NCBI GenBank assembly: GCA_041319085.1
Contig: CP101033.1
Coordinates: 3,312,501-3,376,500 of the forward strand
DNA length: 64,000 nt
Origin: Aeromonas veronii
Lineage (GTDB): Bacteria; Pseudomonadota; Gammaproteobacteria; Enterobacterales; Aeromonadaceae
Direction of reading: 5' to 3'
A program made the position numbers and the translations under genes. The notes beneath the pieces were generated by a model. It was not told where the DNA came from. It saw nothing but the letters and a program-made list of their open reading frames with translations, and made no database searches. This document shows positions 51,987-60,817 of the stretch, piece after piece; within the stretch, counting starts at the first letter, position 1; every line of letters begins with the position of its first letter.

Positions 51987-53054
51987 TTAGCGACCGTGGT
52001 ACTGGGCAGAGAGCTCGTGTACCGCGTTGACGAACACACCGGCATGTTCCGGGTTCACATCCTGATGGATGCCGTGGCCGAGGTTGAATACGTGACCATT
52101 GCCGTGACCGAAACCGGCCAGAATGGAGGCGACCTCTTCACGGATGCGAGCCGGGGTAGCGTAGAGCATGGAGGGATCCATGTTGCCCTGCAGCGCCACC
52201 TTGTCGCCGACCCGGCGCTTGGCATCGGCGATGTCGGTGGTCCAGTCCAGACCCAGCGCATCGCAACCGGTGGCGGCGATCTGCTCCAGCCACTGGCCAC
52301 CGTTCTTGGTAAAAAGGGTGACCGGCACGCGGCGACCGTCGTACTCGCGGATCAGGCCATCTACGATCTTGTGCATGTACTGCAGGGAGAAGTCGCGATA
52401 ATCGCGCGGGGTGAGCACGCCGCCCCAGGTGTCGAACACCATGACCGCCTGGGCACCCGCCTTGATCTGGGCGTTGAGATAGCTAATCACGCTGTCGGCC
52501 AGCTTGTCGAGCAGCAGATGCAGGGTCATGGGCTCCGCGTACATCATCTGCTTGATCTTGGTGAATGCCTTGGAGCTGCCCCCCTCCACCATGTAGGTGG
52601 CCAGGGTCCATGGGCTACCGGAGAAGCCGATCAGCGGCACTTCGCCTTTCAGCTCGCGGCGGATGGTGCGTACCGCATTCATCACATAACCCAGCTCATC
52701 TTCCGGATCCGGGATCGGCAGCGCCTGCACGTCGGCCATGGAGGTGATCGGGCGCTCGAAGCGCGGGCCTTCACCCTGCTCGAAGTAGAGACCGAGCCCC
52801 ATGGCATCGGGCACGGTGAGGATGTCGGAGAAGAGGATGGCGGCATCGAGCGGGTAGCGGCGCAGCGGCTGCAGGGTGACTTCACAGGCCAGCTCGGCGT
52901 TGCGGCACAGGGACATGAAATCCCCCGCCTGGGCGCGAGTCGCCTTGTATTCCGGCAGATAGCGGCCAGCCTGGCGCATCATCCATACCGGGGTCATGTC
53001 CACGTCCTGACGCAGCAAAGCGCGCAGGTATCGATCGTTCTTCAGCTCTTTCAT
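51987..53054 (-). CDS. hemE: Uroporphyrinogen decarboxylase HemE
   Basis: A 355-residue TIM-barrel enzyme that removes four carboxyl groups from uroporphyrinogen III in heme synthesis. Family signatures are [20 protein letters not shown] near the N-terminus, [20 protein letters not shown] and [17 protein letters not shown] start at 53054 with AGGA 6 bases upstream, matching E. coli HemE. The frame stays open to 53189, but that extension is not conserved. It follows nudC, the same order as in E. coli. Confidence 0.96.
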   Translation of the reverse strand: MKELKNDRYLRALLRQDVDMTPVWMMRQAGRYLPEYKATRAQAGDFMSLCRNAELACEVTLQPLRRYPLDAAILFSDILTVPDAMGLGLYFEQGEGPRFERPITSMADVQALPIPDPEDELGYVMNAVRTIRRELKGEVPLIGFSGSPWTLATYMVEGGSSKAFTKIKQMMYAEPMTLHLLLDKLADSVISYLNAQIKAGAQAVMVFDTWGGVLTPRDYRDFSLQYMHKIVDGLIREYDGRRVPVTLFTKNGGQWLEQIAATGCDALGLDWTTDIADAKRRVGDKVALQGNMDPSMLYATPARIREEVASILAGFGHGNGHVFNLGHGIHQDVNPEHAGVFVNAVHELSAQYHGR

Positions 53055-53211
53055 CCCAGTTCCTGAGTTTGTATCACGCATAAAATGGCGGCCATAATAC
53101 CACTTTGCCCACCGGAGCGGACTGCCCAAACGTGGCAAATGGGCGCGCGGTTGCAAAGATGTGAAGGGGCGCAAACCAGCGCGCCCCATTCCCGAAAAGA
53201 TCGGCGCCCAG

Positions 53212-53997
53212 TTACCCCTCGCCAGCCAGTGACAACTCGATCAGCCGCCGGGCAATGGTGCCGTGGGGCGGCAAGCGCGGCAGCCGGTCGGCGGCAAAGA
53301 AATCAGCAGCGACCAGTTCGTCGTCCTGCACCTTGATCTCGCCGCTCTGGTAGTCGGCGGTAAAGCCCATCATCAGGCTGTGGGGGAAGGGCCAGGGCTG
53401 GCTCGCCACATAGCGCACATTGCGAACCCGGATGCCGCTCTCCTCGAACACCTCCCGCACCACGCACTGCTCGAGGTTCTCCCCCGCCTCCACAAAGCCG
53501 GCCAGCACGGTATACATGGGATCGTCCGCTTGATAGTGACGACGATGGGCCGCCAGCAGGATCTCCGGCCCCTTGCGCACCGCCACGATAATGCAGGGGG
53601 AGATGCGCGGATAAGCCGTGTGGCCGTGGTGGCACAGCTGCGCCCACTCCCCCACCTTCGGGGTCATGGGGGCCCCGCACTCGCCGCAGAAACGGTGGGT
53701 ACGGCGGAAGGTGACCAGCTGCCAGGCGCGGCCAGCGAGGCGAAAGCCCTCTTCGTCCCCCGCCACCATCAACTGGCGCAGGGGGCTCATGGTGTTCGTG
53801 TCGGCCTCATTACCCAGATCCAGCAGATAGCAGGGCAGCCCCTGCCACTCGTCAAAACGCTCGAAATGGGCTTGGGCCAACTCTCCAGGCAAGCGGGCTT
53901 GCTCCCCTTGCGGTATCCGCCCCTGCGCATCGAGCAGTAGCAGATGATCGCCCCCCAGCACAAACCAGCGGGCTTGTTCAGTCAATGACATACGCAT
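53212..53997 (-). CDS. nudC: NADH pyrophosphatase / NAD-capped RNA decapping enzyme NudC
   Basis: A 261-residue Nudix hydrolase. The zinc ribbon is FCGECGAPM...LCHHGH, followed by [14 protein letters not shown]. The Nudix box [20 protein letters not shown] with ESG completes the GX5EX7REUXEEXGU motif. The [14 protein letters not shown] motif after the box is the NADH-specific SQPWPFPxS signature. The enzyme hydrolyses NADH and removes NAD caps from RNA. I start at the ATG at 53997; the ATG at 53991 is equally possible and neither has a strong SD. Confidence 0.95.
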   Translation of the reverse strand: MRMSLTEQARWFVLGGDHLLLLDAQGRIPQGEQARLPGELAQAHFERFDEWQGLPCYLLDLGNEADTNTMSPLRQLMVAGDEEGFRLAGRAWQLVTFRRTHRFCGECGAPMTPKVGEWAQLCHHGHTAYPRISPCIIVAVRKGPEILLAAHRRHYQADDPMYTVLAGFVEAGENLEQCVVREVFEESGIRVRNVRYVASQPWPFPHSLMMGFTADYQSGEIKVQDDELVAADFFAADRLPRLPPHGTIARRLIELSLAGEG

Positions 53998-54129
53998 CAA
54001 GGCTCTATGATGTGGAAAAGGGGGCATCCCGCCCCGTCGAGGCACCATCTTACGACCGCCGTCACCGGATGACGACCCCGCTCACATCGATTGCGCTGTT
54101 CGCCAACCCTGATGAACCCGGCAACAAAG

Positions 54130-54149
54130 AGGCCGCCCGAAGGCGGCCT
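54130..54149 (-). terminator. Terminator after putA
   Basis: A perfect AGGCCGCC / GGCGGCCT stem with a CGAA tetraloop lies about 28 bp after the putA stop, followed on the minus strand by CTTTGTTG. Confidence 0.75.
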
Positions 54150-54177
54150 GCTGTTAATCGTTCTCTCGTTGCGCCGT

Positions 54178-57100
54178 TCAGGCATCGCCCATCGCCAGCA
54201 GGGAGGCGTTGCCGCCCACCGCCGTGGTGTTGATGGTGCGGGTCTTCTCGGTGACAAACCGACTCAGATAGTGGGGGCCACCCGCCTTGGGGCCGGTGCC
54301 GGAGAGCCCCTGCCCGCCGAACGGCTGCACCCCGACCATGGCGCCGATCTGGTTGCGGTTGATGTAGACGTTACCGACGTTGATGCGGCTCGCCAGCTCT
54401 TCGGCGTGGGATTCGTTGCGGCTGTGGATCCCGAGCGTCAGACCGTAGCCGGTGCCGTTGATGTCGCTGATCACCTTGTCCAGATCCCGGGTGGCATAGC
54501 GCACCACGTGCAGGATGGGGCCGAACTGCTCCTTGGCCAGCTCGCGGATGGAGCCGATCTCCAGCGCGGTCGGCTGGACAAAGTGCCCTTCCATGGTCGC
54601 GGCCGGCATCGGCGCCTGCGCGATCAGGCGAGCACGCGGGATCATGTAGGCGAGGTGGGCATCGAGACCGGATTTGGCATCGGCATCGATCACCGGGCCG
54701 ACGTCGGTGTTGTGCTCGGCCGGGTTGCCCACTTTCAGCTCCTGCATGGCGCCGGTGAGGATCTCCAGCACCCGCTCTGCGATCTCCTCCTGCAGGTAGA
54801 GCACCCGCAGGGCCGAGCAGCGCTGACCGGCGCTCTGGAAGGCGGCGCTCACCACGTCGCGCACCACCTGCTCCGGCAGGGCGGTGGAGTCAACGATCAT
54901 GGCGTTCTGACCGCCGGTCTCGGCGATAAGCGGCAGGATGGCACCATCGCGCTTGGCCAGGGTCATGTTGATGAGCTTGGCGGTCTCGGTGGAGCCGGTG
55001 AAGCAGACGCCGCCGATGCGCGGATCGGCTGTCAGCTTGGCACCAACGGTGGCGCCGTCACCGGGCAGCAGCTGCAGCACGTCGCCCGGAATACCGGCCT
55101 GATGGGCCAGCGTCACCGCCAGATGGGCGATAAGGCCGGTCTGCTCGGCAGGCTTAGCGATGACGGTATTGCCGGTGGCCAGCGCAGCGGCGATCTGGCC
55201 GAGGAAAATCGCCAGCGGGAAGTTCCACGGGCTGATGCAGACAAAGACACCGCGCCCCTGCAGGAACAGCTCGTTCATCTCGCCGGTGTAACCGGGCAGC
55301 AGGGTCGCCTGCCCCATCAGGCCGCGGGCCTGCACCGCGTAGTAGCGGCAGAAGTCCACCGCCTCGCGCACCTCGTCGATACCGTCCTGCAGCAGCTTGC
55401 CCGCCTCGCGGGTACAGAGGGAGATGAACTGCTCGCGGTTCGCTTCCAGCAGATCCGCCAGCTTCTCAAGGGCGGCGGCACGCTCGCTCACCGGGGTCTC
55501 GCGCCAGCGCGGGAAGGCGGCATGGGCCGAGGCCAGTGCCTGCTCCACCGCCTGCTCATCGGCCCAGTGGATCTTGCCGACGGTCAGGCTCACATCCTGC
55601 GGGCTCAGCACCACGCGGGCCTCGCTGCGCTTGAGGGTCTCACCATCGACGATGGGGCCCGCCAGCCACTGCTTGCTCTCCAACTCTTTCAAGCGGGCGA
55701 AGAAGGGGCGCTGGATGGAGAGGATGTTCATGTTGACGCCGCTGGAGTTCTTGCGGTCGGTGAAGAGGTTCACCGGCTGCGGAATGCGGTCGTTGGCAAA
55801 GCCGGAGTAGCGCTTGAGGGTGCGCAGCGGATGCTCGGCCAGCGAATCCACCGGGGTATTGGGATCCACCAGCTTGTGAACGAAGGAGGTGTTGGCTCCG
55901 TTCTCCAGCAGGCGGCGCACCAGATAGGGCAGCAGATCCTTGTGGGCGCCGACCGGCGCATAGATGCGACAGTGCAGGCCGGGATTGTCGTTCAGCACGG
56001 CGTTGTGCAGCTCCTCCCCCATGCCGTGCAGACGCTGGAACTCGAACTGGCGATCACCGGCCATCTCCAGAATGCTGACCACGGTATTGGCGTTGTGGGT
56101 GGCGAACTGGAGGGCGATAAAGCCGCGAGTCGGCTCGCTCAGCAGGTAGCGGGCGCAGGCGAGGTAGGAGATATCGGTACCCGCCTTGCGGGTAAACAGC
56201 GGATAGCCGGGCAGGCCCGCCTGCTGGGCATATTTCAGTTCGCTATCCCAGTAGGCGCCTTTTACCAGTCGCACCGGAATGAGGTCACCCTGCTCGCGGG
56301 CCAGTGCGGTGAGCCAGCAGAGTACCGGCAGCGCGCGCTTGGAGTAAGCCTGCACCACCATGCCGAGCTTGCCCCAGCCACGGTTGGCATCGGAGCGGTA
56401 GAGCTGCTCGAACAAGTCCAGCGACAGCTCGAGGCGGTCCATCTCTTCGGCATCGATGCTGATGGCCACATCCTTGTCGCGGGCCAGCCGCACCAACCCC
56501 ACCAGCCGCTCGCACATCTCGCCAAGTACCCGCTCACGGTTCGCCACGTCATAGCGTGGATGGAGCGCCGAAAGCTTGATGGAGATGGAGGGGGCCGGGC
56601 CGCCGTCGCTAATGCGTTCATTGCCCACCGCCTCGATGGCGTTGCGGTAATCGGCCAGATACTTGCCGGCATCCTGCATGGTCAGCGCCGACTCACCCAG
56701 CATGTCGTAGGTGTGGGTGTAGCCCAGCTCGCGGGATTTGCGGCTCGCCTTGAGCGCCTCTTTCATGTCGCGCCCCAGCACGAACTGCTTGCCCATGATC
56801 TTCATGGCGGCATACATGGCGGAGCGCACCACCGGCTCCCCCAGCTTGTTGACCATCCGCCCCAGCAGGTTGGCCGGGTTGCCGTCGAGCTTTTTGTCCA
56901 GCTTGATGATCTTGCCGGTCAGCATCAGCCCCCAGGTGGAGGCGTTGACCAGAGTCGAGTCGCTCTTGCGGAAATGGGATGACCAGTTGGCGCCGGAGAG
57001 CTTGTCCTTGATCAGGGCATCGGCGGTCTCGGCATCGGGAATCCGCAGCAGCGCCTCGGCCAGACACATCAGAATGATCCCCTCCTGGGTATCCAGACTG

Positions 57101-57342
57101 TACTCCTGCAGGAAGGCGTCGATACCGTCACCGGAGCCGCTCTCCTTGCGCACCTTGGTCACCAGAGTACGGGCACGCTGGGTCACCTGCTCCAGCGAGG
57201 CGCCATCCCCCGGCAGCATGGCCGACAGTTCGGCCAGATAGGCATTTTCATCCACCACATAGTTCTGGGTGATGGCTTCGCGCAGGGCGGCCAGATCGGA
57301 GGGGATATAGTCAGCGGCAAGCACTTGAGTAGCTTTGAACAT
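54178..57342 (-). CDS. putA: Bifunctional proline dehydrogenase / glutamate-semialdehyde dehydrogenase PutA
   Basis: A 1054-residue two-enzyme fusion that oxidises proline to glutamate. The FAD-dependent PRODH barrel (about residues 70-450) carries KLSALHPRYDVANRERV, DAEEMDRLELSLDLFE and RLVKGAYWDSELKYAQ. The NAD-dependent aldehyde dehydrogenase part (about 540-1000) carries ISPWNFPLAIFLGQIAAALA, LIAETGGQNAMIVDS and the catalytic Cys in SAGQRCSALRVL. It ends with the conserved NTTAVGGNASLLAMGD. Unlike E. coli PutA (1320 residues) there is no N-terminal ribbon-helix-helix domain, so it cannot repress its own gene. The start at 57342 has AGGAAG upstream. Confidence 0.96.
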   Translation of the reverse strand: MFKATQVLAADYIPSDLAALREAITQNYVVDENAYLAELSAMLPGDGASLEQVTQRARTLVTKVRKESGSGDGIDAFLQEYSLDTQEGIILMCLAEALLRIPDAETADALIKDKLSGANWSSHFRKSDSTLVNASTWGLMLTGKIIKLDKKLDGNPANLLGRMVNKLGEPVVRSAMYAAMKIMGKQFVLGRDMKEALKASRKSRELGYTHTYDMLGESALTMQDAGKYLADYRNAIEAVGNERISDGGPAPSISIKLSALHPRYDVANRERVLGEMCERLVGLVRLARDKDVAISIDAEEMDRLELSLDLFEQLYRSDANRGWGKLGMVVQAYSKRALPVLCWLTALAREQGDLIPVRLVKGAYWDSELKYAQQAGLPGYPLFTRKAGTDISYLACARYLLSEPTRGFIALQFATHNANTVVSILEMAGDRQFEFQRLHGMGEELHNAVLNDNPGLHCRIYAPVGAHKDLLPYLVRRLLENGANTSFVHKLVDPNTPVDSLAEHPLRTLKRYSGFANDRIPQPVNLFTDRKNSSGVNMNILSIQRPFFARLKELESKQWLAGPIVDGETLKRSEARVVLSPQDVSLTVGKIHWADEQAVEQALASAHAAFPRWRETPVSERAAALEKLADLLEANREQFISLCTREAGKLLQDGIDEVREAVDFCRYYAVQARGLMGQATLLPGYTGEMNELFLQGRGVFVCISPWNFPLAIFLGQIAAALATGNTVIAKPAEQTGLIAHLAVTLAHQAGIPGDVLQLLPGDGATVGAKLTADPRIGGVCFTGSTETAKLINMTLAKRDGAILPLIAETGGQNAMIVDSTALPEQVVRDVVSAAFQSAGQRCSALRVLYLQEEIAERVLEILTGAMQELKVGNPAEHNTDVGPVIDADAKSGLDAHLAYMIPRARLIAQAPMPAATMEGHFVQPTALEIGSIRELAKEQFGPILHVVRYATRDLDKVISDINGTGYGLTLGIHSRNESHAEELASRINVGNVYINRNQIGAMVGVQPFGGQGLSGTGPKAGGPHYLSRFVTEKTRTINTTAVGGNASLLAMGDA

Positions 57343-57678
57343 ATGGGGTCTTCCTGTACGCCCTAGGGCTGATATCGACAAAGGCGGACGCACCGCCGAA
57401 ACGCCGATAATGTATACAATGTTGCACCCTATATGAAATGAATTTGTTGCCACTCTTTAACAAAGATCGCTAATTCTGCGCCATCATCCCTCTGCGGGCA
57501 GTCTGGCCGACTATGGAGAGGGTCATTTGGCATCATTTTGTATACGATCTTGTGTGGATGCTTTCCGTCATCCGGGCGCAGACGGCAACTGATGTGGACA
57601 AAGTGCAGATAAAGATGCGGATAAAAAAGAAGGGCCGCCACGGCGACCCTTCTCATCAATCCATTCAGCCAGATGCTG
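57343..57678. promoter_or_regulatory. Intergenic region upstream of putA
   Basis: This 336-bp gap contains no convincing gene. It should hold the putA promoter. Two copies of a GTATAC palindrome lie here: TGTATACA at 57411-57418 and TTGTATACGA at 57538-57547. They could be binding sites for a regulator that replaces the missing DNA-binding domain of PutA. The right end holds the terminator of the next gene. Confidence 0.5.
57622..57653 (-). terminator. Terminator after the SH3-domain protein gene
   Basis: On the minus strand AGAAGGG..CGCC and GGCG/CCCTTCT-type arms form a stem followed by a TTTTTT run. It lies about 25 bp past the stop of the gene starting at 58284. Confidence 0.85.
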
Positions 57679-58284
57679 TCAGTTCATCCAGCGATCGCCA
57701 CGGCTGCGACGACGGGGCAGCATGGGCAGCAGGATGCCAAGCAGGATACCGGCCCCCACCATGGCACCACCACGGATAAACCAGTCCATCTGCATGTCGT
57801 GTTCCTGGTTGTCGTAGCTCTGGGTCAGGGCATCATTCTGCTCTTTGAGATTGCTCATCTCCTCCCCCTGGCTGGCCAGCTGGGCCTTGAGGGCGGCGAT
57901 CTCCTTGCTCTGGGCAGCGATCTGGCCATCCTTCTCGGTGAAACGTTTCTCATTGTCACCGTTGAGGTTCTGCAGGCGATCTTTAAGCTCATCGCGCTCT
58001 TTTTCCACCAGGGGCAGTTGCTCGCGCAGGCTGATCTCGCCCTGCAGCTCGCTGTTCTTGATCCACCCCTCGCGGCCACGACCGTCCACCACCTGGGTGA
58101 AGCCGGCCTCGCTGTTCACCGCCTTGACCTCCAGCGGTTCACCAGCCTTGACGCTACCAAGGATCCGGTACTGGGTACCCGGGCCATTGTGAATATAGGT
58201 AAAGATGTTGTCTGAAACATAACGGGTATCGGCCAGTGCCTGTTGGGCACACAAGCAGATCAAAATCCCGAGAAGGGCGCGCAT
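57679..58284 (-). CDS. TIGR04211-type SH3 domain protein (YgiM-like)
   Basis: A 201-residue membrane-anchored periplasmic protein. Signal peptide MRALLGILICLCAQQALA; bacterial SH3 domain at about residues 20-85 (RYVSDNIFTYIHNGPGTQYR, then GRGREGWIKNSELQ); a long coiled coil at 90-160 (REQLPLVEKERDELKDRL, QSKEIAALKAQLASQG); and a C-terminal transmembrane helix (GGAMVGAGILLGILLPML) with a basic tail. This architecture is that of YgiM/TIGR04211 proteins, whose role is not well defined. I start at 58284; the SD is weak. Confidence 0.88.
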   Translation of the reverse strand: MRALLGILICLCAQQALADTRYVSDNIFTYIHNGPGTQYRILGSVKAGEPLEVKAVNSEAGFTQVVDGRGREGWIKNSELQGEISLREQLPLVEKERDELKDRLQNLNGDNEKRFTEKDGQIAAQSKEIAALKAQLASQGEEMSNLKEQNDALTQSYDNQEHDMQMDWFIRGGAMVGAGILLGILLPMLPRRRSRGDRWMN

Positions 58285-58430
58285 GGTCGATCGGTTCTCT
58301 TTTTCAGGTTTGGACAAGAGGTTGAATGTTAAGCCGCCAGCAGGTTAAAGGACAAGCAAAGAAAAAGCACCTCCCCCCGGATAATGCGCGCAGAGTTGCG
58401 AGTCACTTCGCAACTTGCCCGCCCGCAGCC

Positions 58431-59183
58431 TCACTTGTTTTTCAGCTCCCGCACCTCGCTGCGCAGGGCGCGGATCTCCCGCAACAACTCCTCTTGCTGG
58501 TTGTTGTAGTGATGACGCCACTTGTCGGTCTCGCCATCCCCCTTGTTAGGCTGCAAAAACAGGCTGGCCATAAAACCGCTGATGGCACCGAACAGGCCGA
58601 CCCCGAACAGGATCAGCAGGCTGGCGACAAACCGCCCCTGTTCGGTTTTGGGCACCAGATCGCCGTAGCCCACGGTAGAGAGGGTCACCAGCGTCCACCA
58701 GAACGCGTCGTAAGGTGTCTCAATCTGGCTGCCGGGCTGACCTGACTCAATCCAGTACATGACGCCGGAGCCCACCCCCAGCAGCAGGAAGAACAGAAAC
58801 AGGATGCCGGAGAGGGTGGTCTCATTGCGCTCGCGACGGAACATGGCCCAGAGATCCGGGTGCTCCTTGAACAGCTGATAAACCCGCCACAGCTGAAGTA
58901 AACGGGCCCAGCGCAGGGACTCCACCATGGGCAGACTACCCGGCAAATAGAACCAGTTGGCCTTGAAATAGGCCTTGCGATCGGAGGCCCGGATCCAGCC
59001 ATAAGCAAAGTGCGCGAGGAAGAAGTAGCAGATCAGACTGTCGAGGTCATAGAAGAGCTGCAGGGTCTGTGGCGTCAGGCTCTCATGGCCCCACCAGCGG
59101 GCCGTCACCAGCACAACCGAGATAATCGACAGAAATGCCATCAGCAGATCCATCGCCCGCAGATGAGTTAAGTGATGTCGCAT
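58431..59183 (-). CDS. Voltage-gated-type potassium channel protein
   Basis: A 250-residue channel of the bacterial two-/six-TM K+ family. The N-terminal part holds four hydrophobic segments, including the S4-like RWARLLQLWRVYQLFKEHPD. The pore contains the K+ selectivity filter in TLVTLSTVGYGDLVPKT (TVGYGD), followed by the inner helix VASLLILFGVGLFGAISGFM. The C-terminus ends in a short coiled coil (NQQEELLREIRALRSEVREL), which could drive tetramer assembly. I start at 59183. The frame diverges from a chemoreceptor gene. Confidence 0.9.
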   Translation of the reverse strand: MRHHLTHLRAMDLLMAFLSIISVVLVTARWWGHESLTPQTLQLFYDLDSLICYFFLAHFAYGWIRASDRKAYFKANWFYLPGSLPMVESLRWARLLQLWRVYQLFKEHPDLWAMFRRERNETTLSGILFLFFLLLGVGSGVMYWIESGQPGSQIETPYDAFWWTLVTLSTVGYGDLVPKTEQGRFVASLLILFGVGLFGAISGFMASLFLQPNKGDGETDKWRHHYNNQQEELLREIRALRSEVRELKNK

Positions 59184-59284
59184 ACATTTTCCAACTTTAA
59201 GCACAGTGCAAATTAATAAAAGAGAAGATAATGCCGATAGTCCTGAGGGCAAAGGAAAAAACGGCTTTTAAAAGGAGAATGACA

Positions 59285-60535
59285 ATGCAGCTGAACCTGC
59301 TGGAGAAAAGAATGAGCAACATCCGGTTGGTACCCAAAGTGGTGCTGCTGATGGTGTTCAGTACCCTCCTGCTACTGACAAAACTCTGGTTTGACGCCAA
59401 CAATCTGGAAGCGACCTTGCTCGCCGAGGGGCTGGATCCGGAAAAAGCCAATGCCATTGCCGACCGCCTGCTCTGGAACGGCCTGATGGAGACCACCATC
59501 ATGGGGCTGCTGTTCGTGATCCTGCTGCTCACCGGCTCTCGCCTGATGGTCAAGCAGGTGCACTATCTGGTGGGCCTGCTGGAGCGCTTCGCCAAGCGGG
59601 ACCTCAGCCACAAGGTACTGCTCAACTCTCGTGATGAATTCGGTGACATCGCCAAGGCGGTCTCCCACTCGCAGGAGAACCTCAAAGAGGTATTTGGCAA
59701 CCAGCGCGCCGCTTGCAAAGAGCTCAACGACATCGCCTCCCAGGTGACCCTCTGCATGGAAGAGGCCAACGAAGCGATCAACGAAGAGTTCACCCAGATA
59801 GAACAACTGGCCAGCGCCATGAGCCAGATGGTCGGCGCCATTCGCGAAGTGGCCACCCATGCGGATCAGGCCTCTCATGCCACCGCCGAAACCAGCCAGC
59901 TGGCGGAAGAGGGGAGCCGCTGCGTCGCCGATACCGTCAGCACCATCGACACCCTCTCCGGTAACATCCAGCAATCTGCCACCGTGGTCAATCAGGTGGA
60001 GCAAGGGGTTGAACGCATTGGCTCGGTAGTCGACACCATTCGCGGCATCTCGGAGCAGACCAACCTGCTGGCACTTAACGCCGCCATCGAAGCGGCCCGC
60101 GCCGGTGAAGCGGGACGCGGCTTTGCCGTGGTCGCCTCCGAAGTGCGCGAGCTGGCCAACCGGGCCCAGGCTGCCACCGTCGAGATCCAGAAGATGATCG
60201 AGCAGTTGCAGGGCAATGCCGCTCAGGCCGCCGAACTGATGGCTCAGAGCGTGCGTCAGGCCGACAAGGGGGTGGAGCAGGTGACCCAGGCCGGTACCCA
60301 GCTCGCCACCATAGTGCAGCGGGTACAGGGGGTGGCCGACATGAACCGCCACATCGCCGCCGCCTCCGAGCAGCAGAGCGCGGTCGCCGAAGAGATGCGC
60401 GGCAACCTGGAACAGGTCAAGCAGATCGCCGAAGGATCGGTTGTGGTGCTACGCGAACTGCAAGAGGCCTCCGAGCTGGTCGAACAGCACAGCAAGGATC
60501 TCGACAGCCAGATCCACTCCTTCAAGCTCGCCTGA
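59285..60535 (+). CDS. Methyl-accepting chemotaxis protein with a small periplasmic domain
   Basis: A 416-residue chemoreceptor. TM1 ([21 protein letters not shown]) and TM2 ([18 protein letters not shown]) enclose only about 35 periplasmic residues, too few for a normal ligand-binding domain. A HAMP-like linker precedes the long signalling coiled coil, whose hairpin tip reads [20 protein letters not shown] and [20 protein letters not shown]. Methylation-helix glutamates and glutamines flank it. It probably senses membrane or cytoplasmic signals, or a partner protein. AAGGAG 7 bases before the ATG at 59285 sets the start. Confidence 0.93.
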   Translation: MQLNLLEKRMSNIRLVPKVVLLMVFSTLLLLTKLWFDANNLEATLLAEGLDPEKANAIADRLLWNGLMETTIMGLLFVILLLTGSRLMVKQVHYLVGLLERFAKRDLSHKVLLNSRDEFGDIAKAVSHSQENLKEVFGNQRAACKELNDIASQVTLCMEEANEAINEEFTQIEQLASAMSQMVGAIREVATHADQASHATAETSQLAEEGSRCVADTVSTIDTLSGNIQQSATVVNQVEQGVERIGSVVDTIRGISEQTNLLALNAAIEAARAGEAGRGFAVVASEVRELANRAQAATVEIQKMIEQLQGNAAQAAELMAQSVRQADKGVEQVTQAGTQLATIVQRVQGVADMNRHIAAASEQQSAVAEEMRGNLEQVKQIAEGSVVVLRELQEASELVEQHSKDLDSQIHSFKLA

Positions 60536-60594
60536 CGGCTCACACTGGTCGGACATAACCACCGTTGTGCCCCGTCCCCGCCGATTACGGCCAT

Positions 60595-60629
60595 AAAAAA
60601 ATCCGAAACCAGTGGTTTCGGATTTTTTC
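60595..60629. terminator. Bidirectional terminator between the chemoreceptor and gltX
   Basis: ATCCGAAACC and GGTTTCGGAT form a perfect stem around a three-base loop, with seven A bases on the left and six T bases on the right. It serves both convergent genes; on the gltX side it lies beyond the duplicated gltX remnant. Confidence 0.95.
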
Positions 60630-60683
60630 TATTCAGCAGGTAGCAGAGCAGGGTGATCCCCTCGCCCCCCACCTCGGCAGCGC

Positions 60684-60810
60684 TTACTCGGCAGCCATGC
60701 AGGCTTCGATGTGAGCCAGTGCGCGGTCGATACGTGCCAGTACCCGCTCCTTGCCAACCAGCGCCATCACGGCGTCGATGCCGGGGGAGAGATTATCCCA
60801 GACCGGTGAC
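60684..60810 (-). pseudogene. Remnant copy of the gltX 3' end
   Basis: About 127 bp here repeats the last part of gltX (60818-60945), roughly 134 bp away. It encodes [20 protein letters not shown], then DRALAHIEACMAAE and a stop. Differences from the intact end are mostly synonymous third-position changes (six or so), with Tyr-to-His, Arg-to-Cys and a 4-bp length difference near the upstream boundary that breaks the frame. It sits between the intact gene and the shared terminator, so it is probably the original 3' end left behind when a diverged gltX end was recombined in. Confidence 0.85.
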
Positions 60811-60817
60811 AGCAAGC

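Noticed and set aside
54091..56982. Plus-strand ORF of 963 codons
   Set aside because: Antisense to putA, which has complete PRODH and ALDH motifs. The long open frame is an effect of GC-rich codon bias.
58396..58415. Hairpin GTTGCGA / TCGCAAC after the K+ channel gene
   Set aside because: Seven-base stem without a following T-run; a terminator role is not supported.
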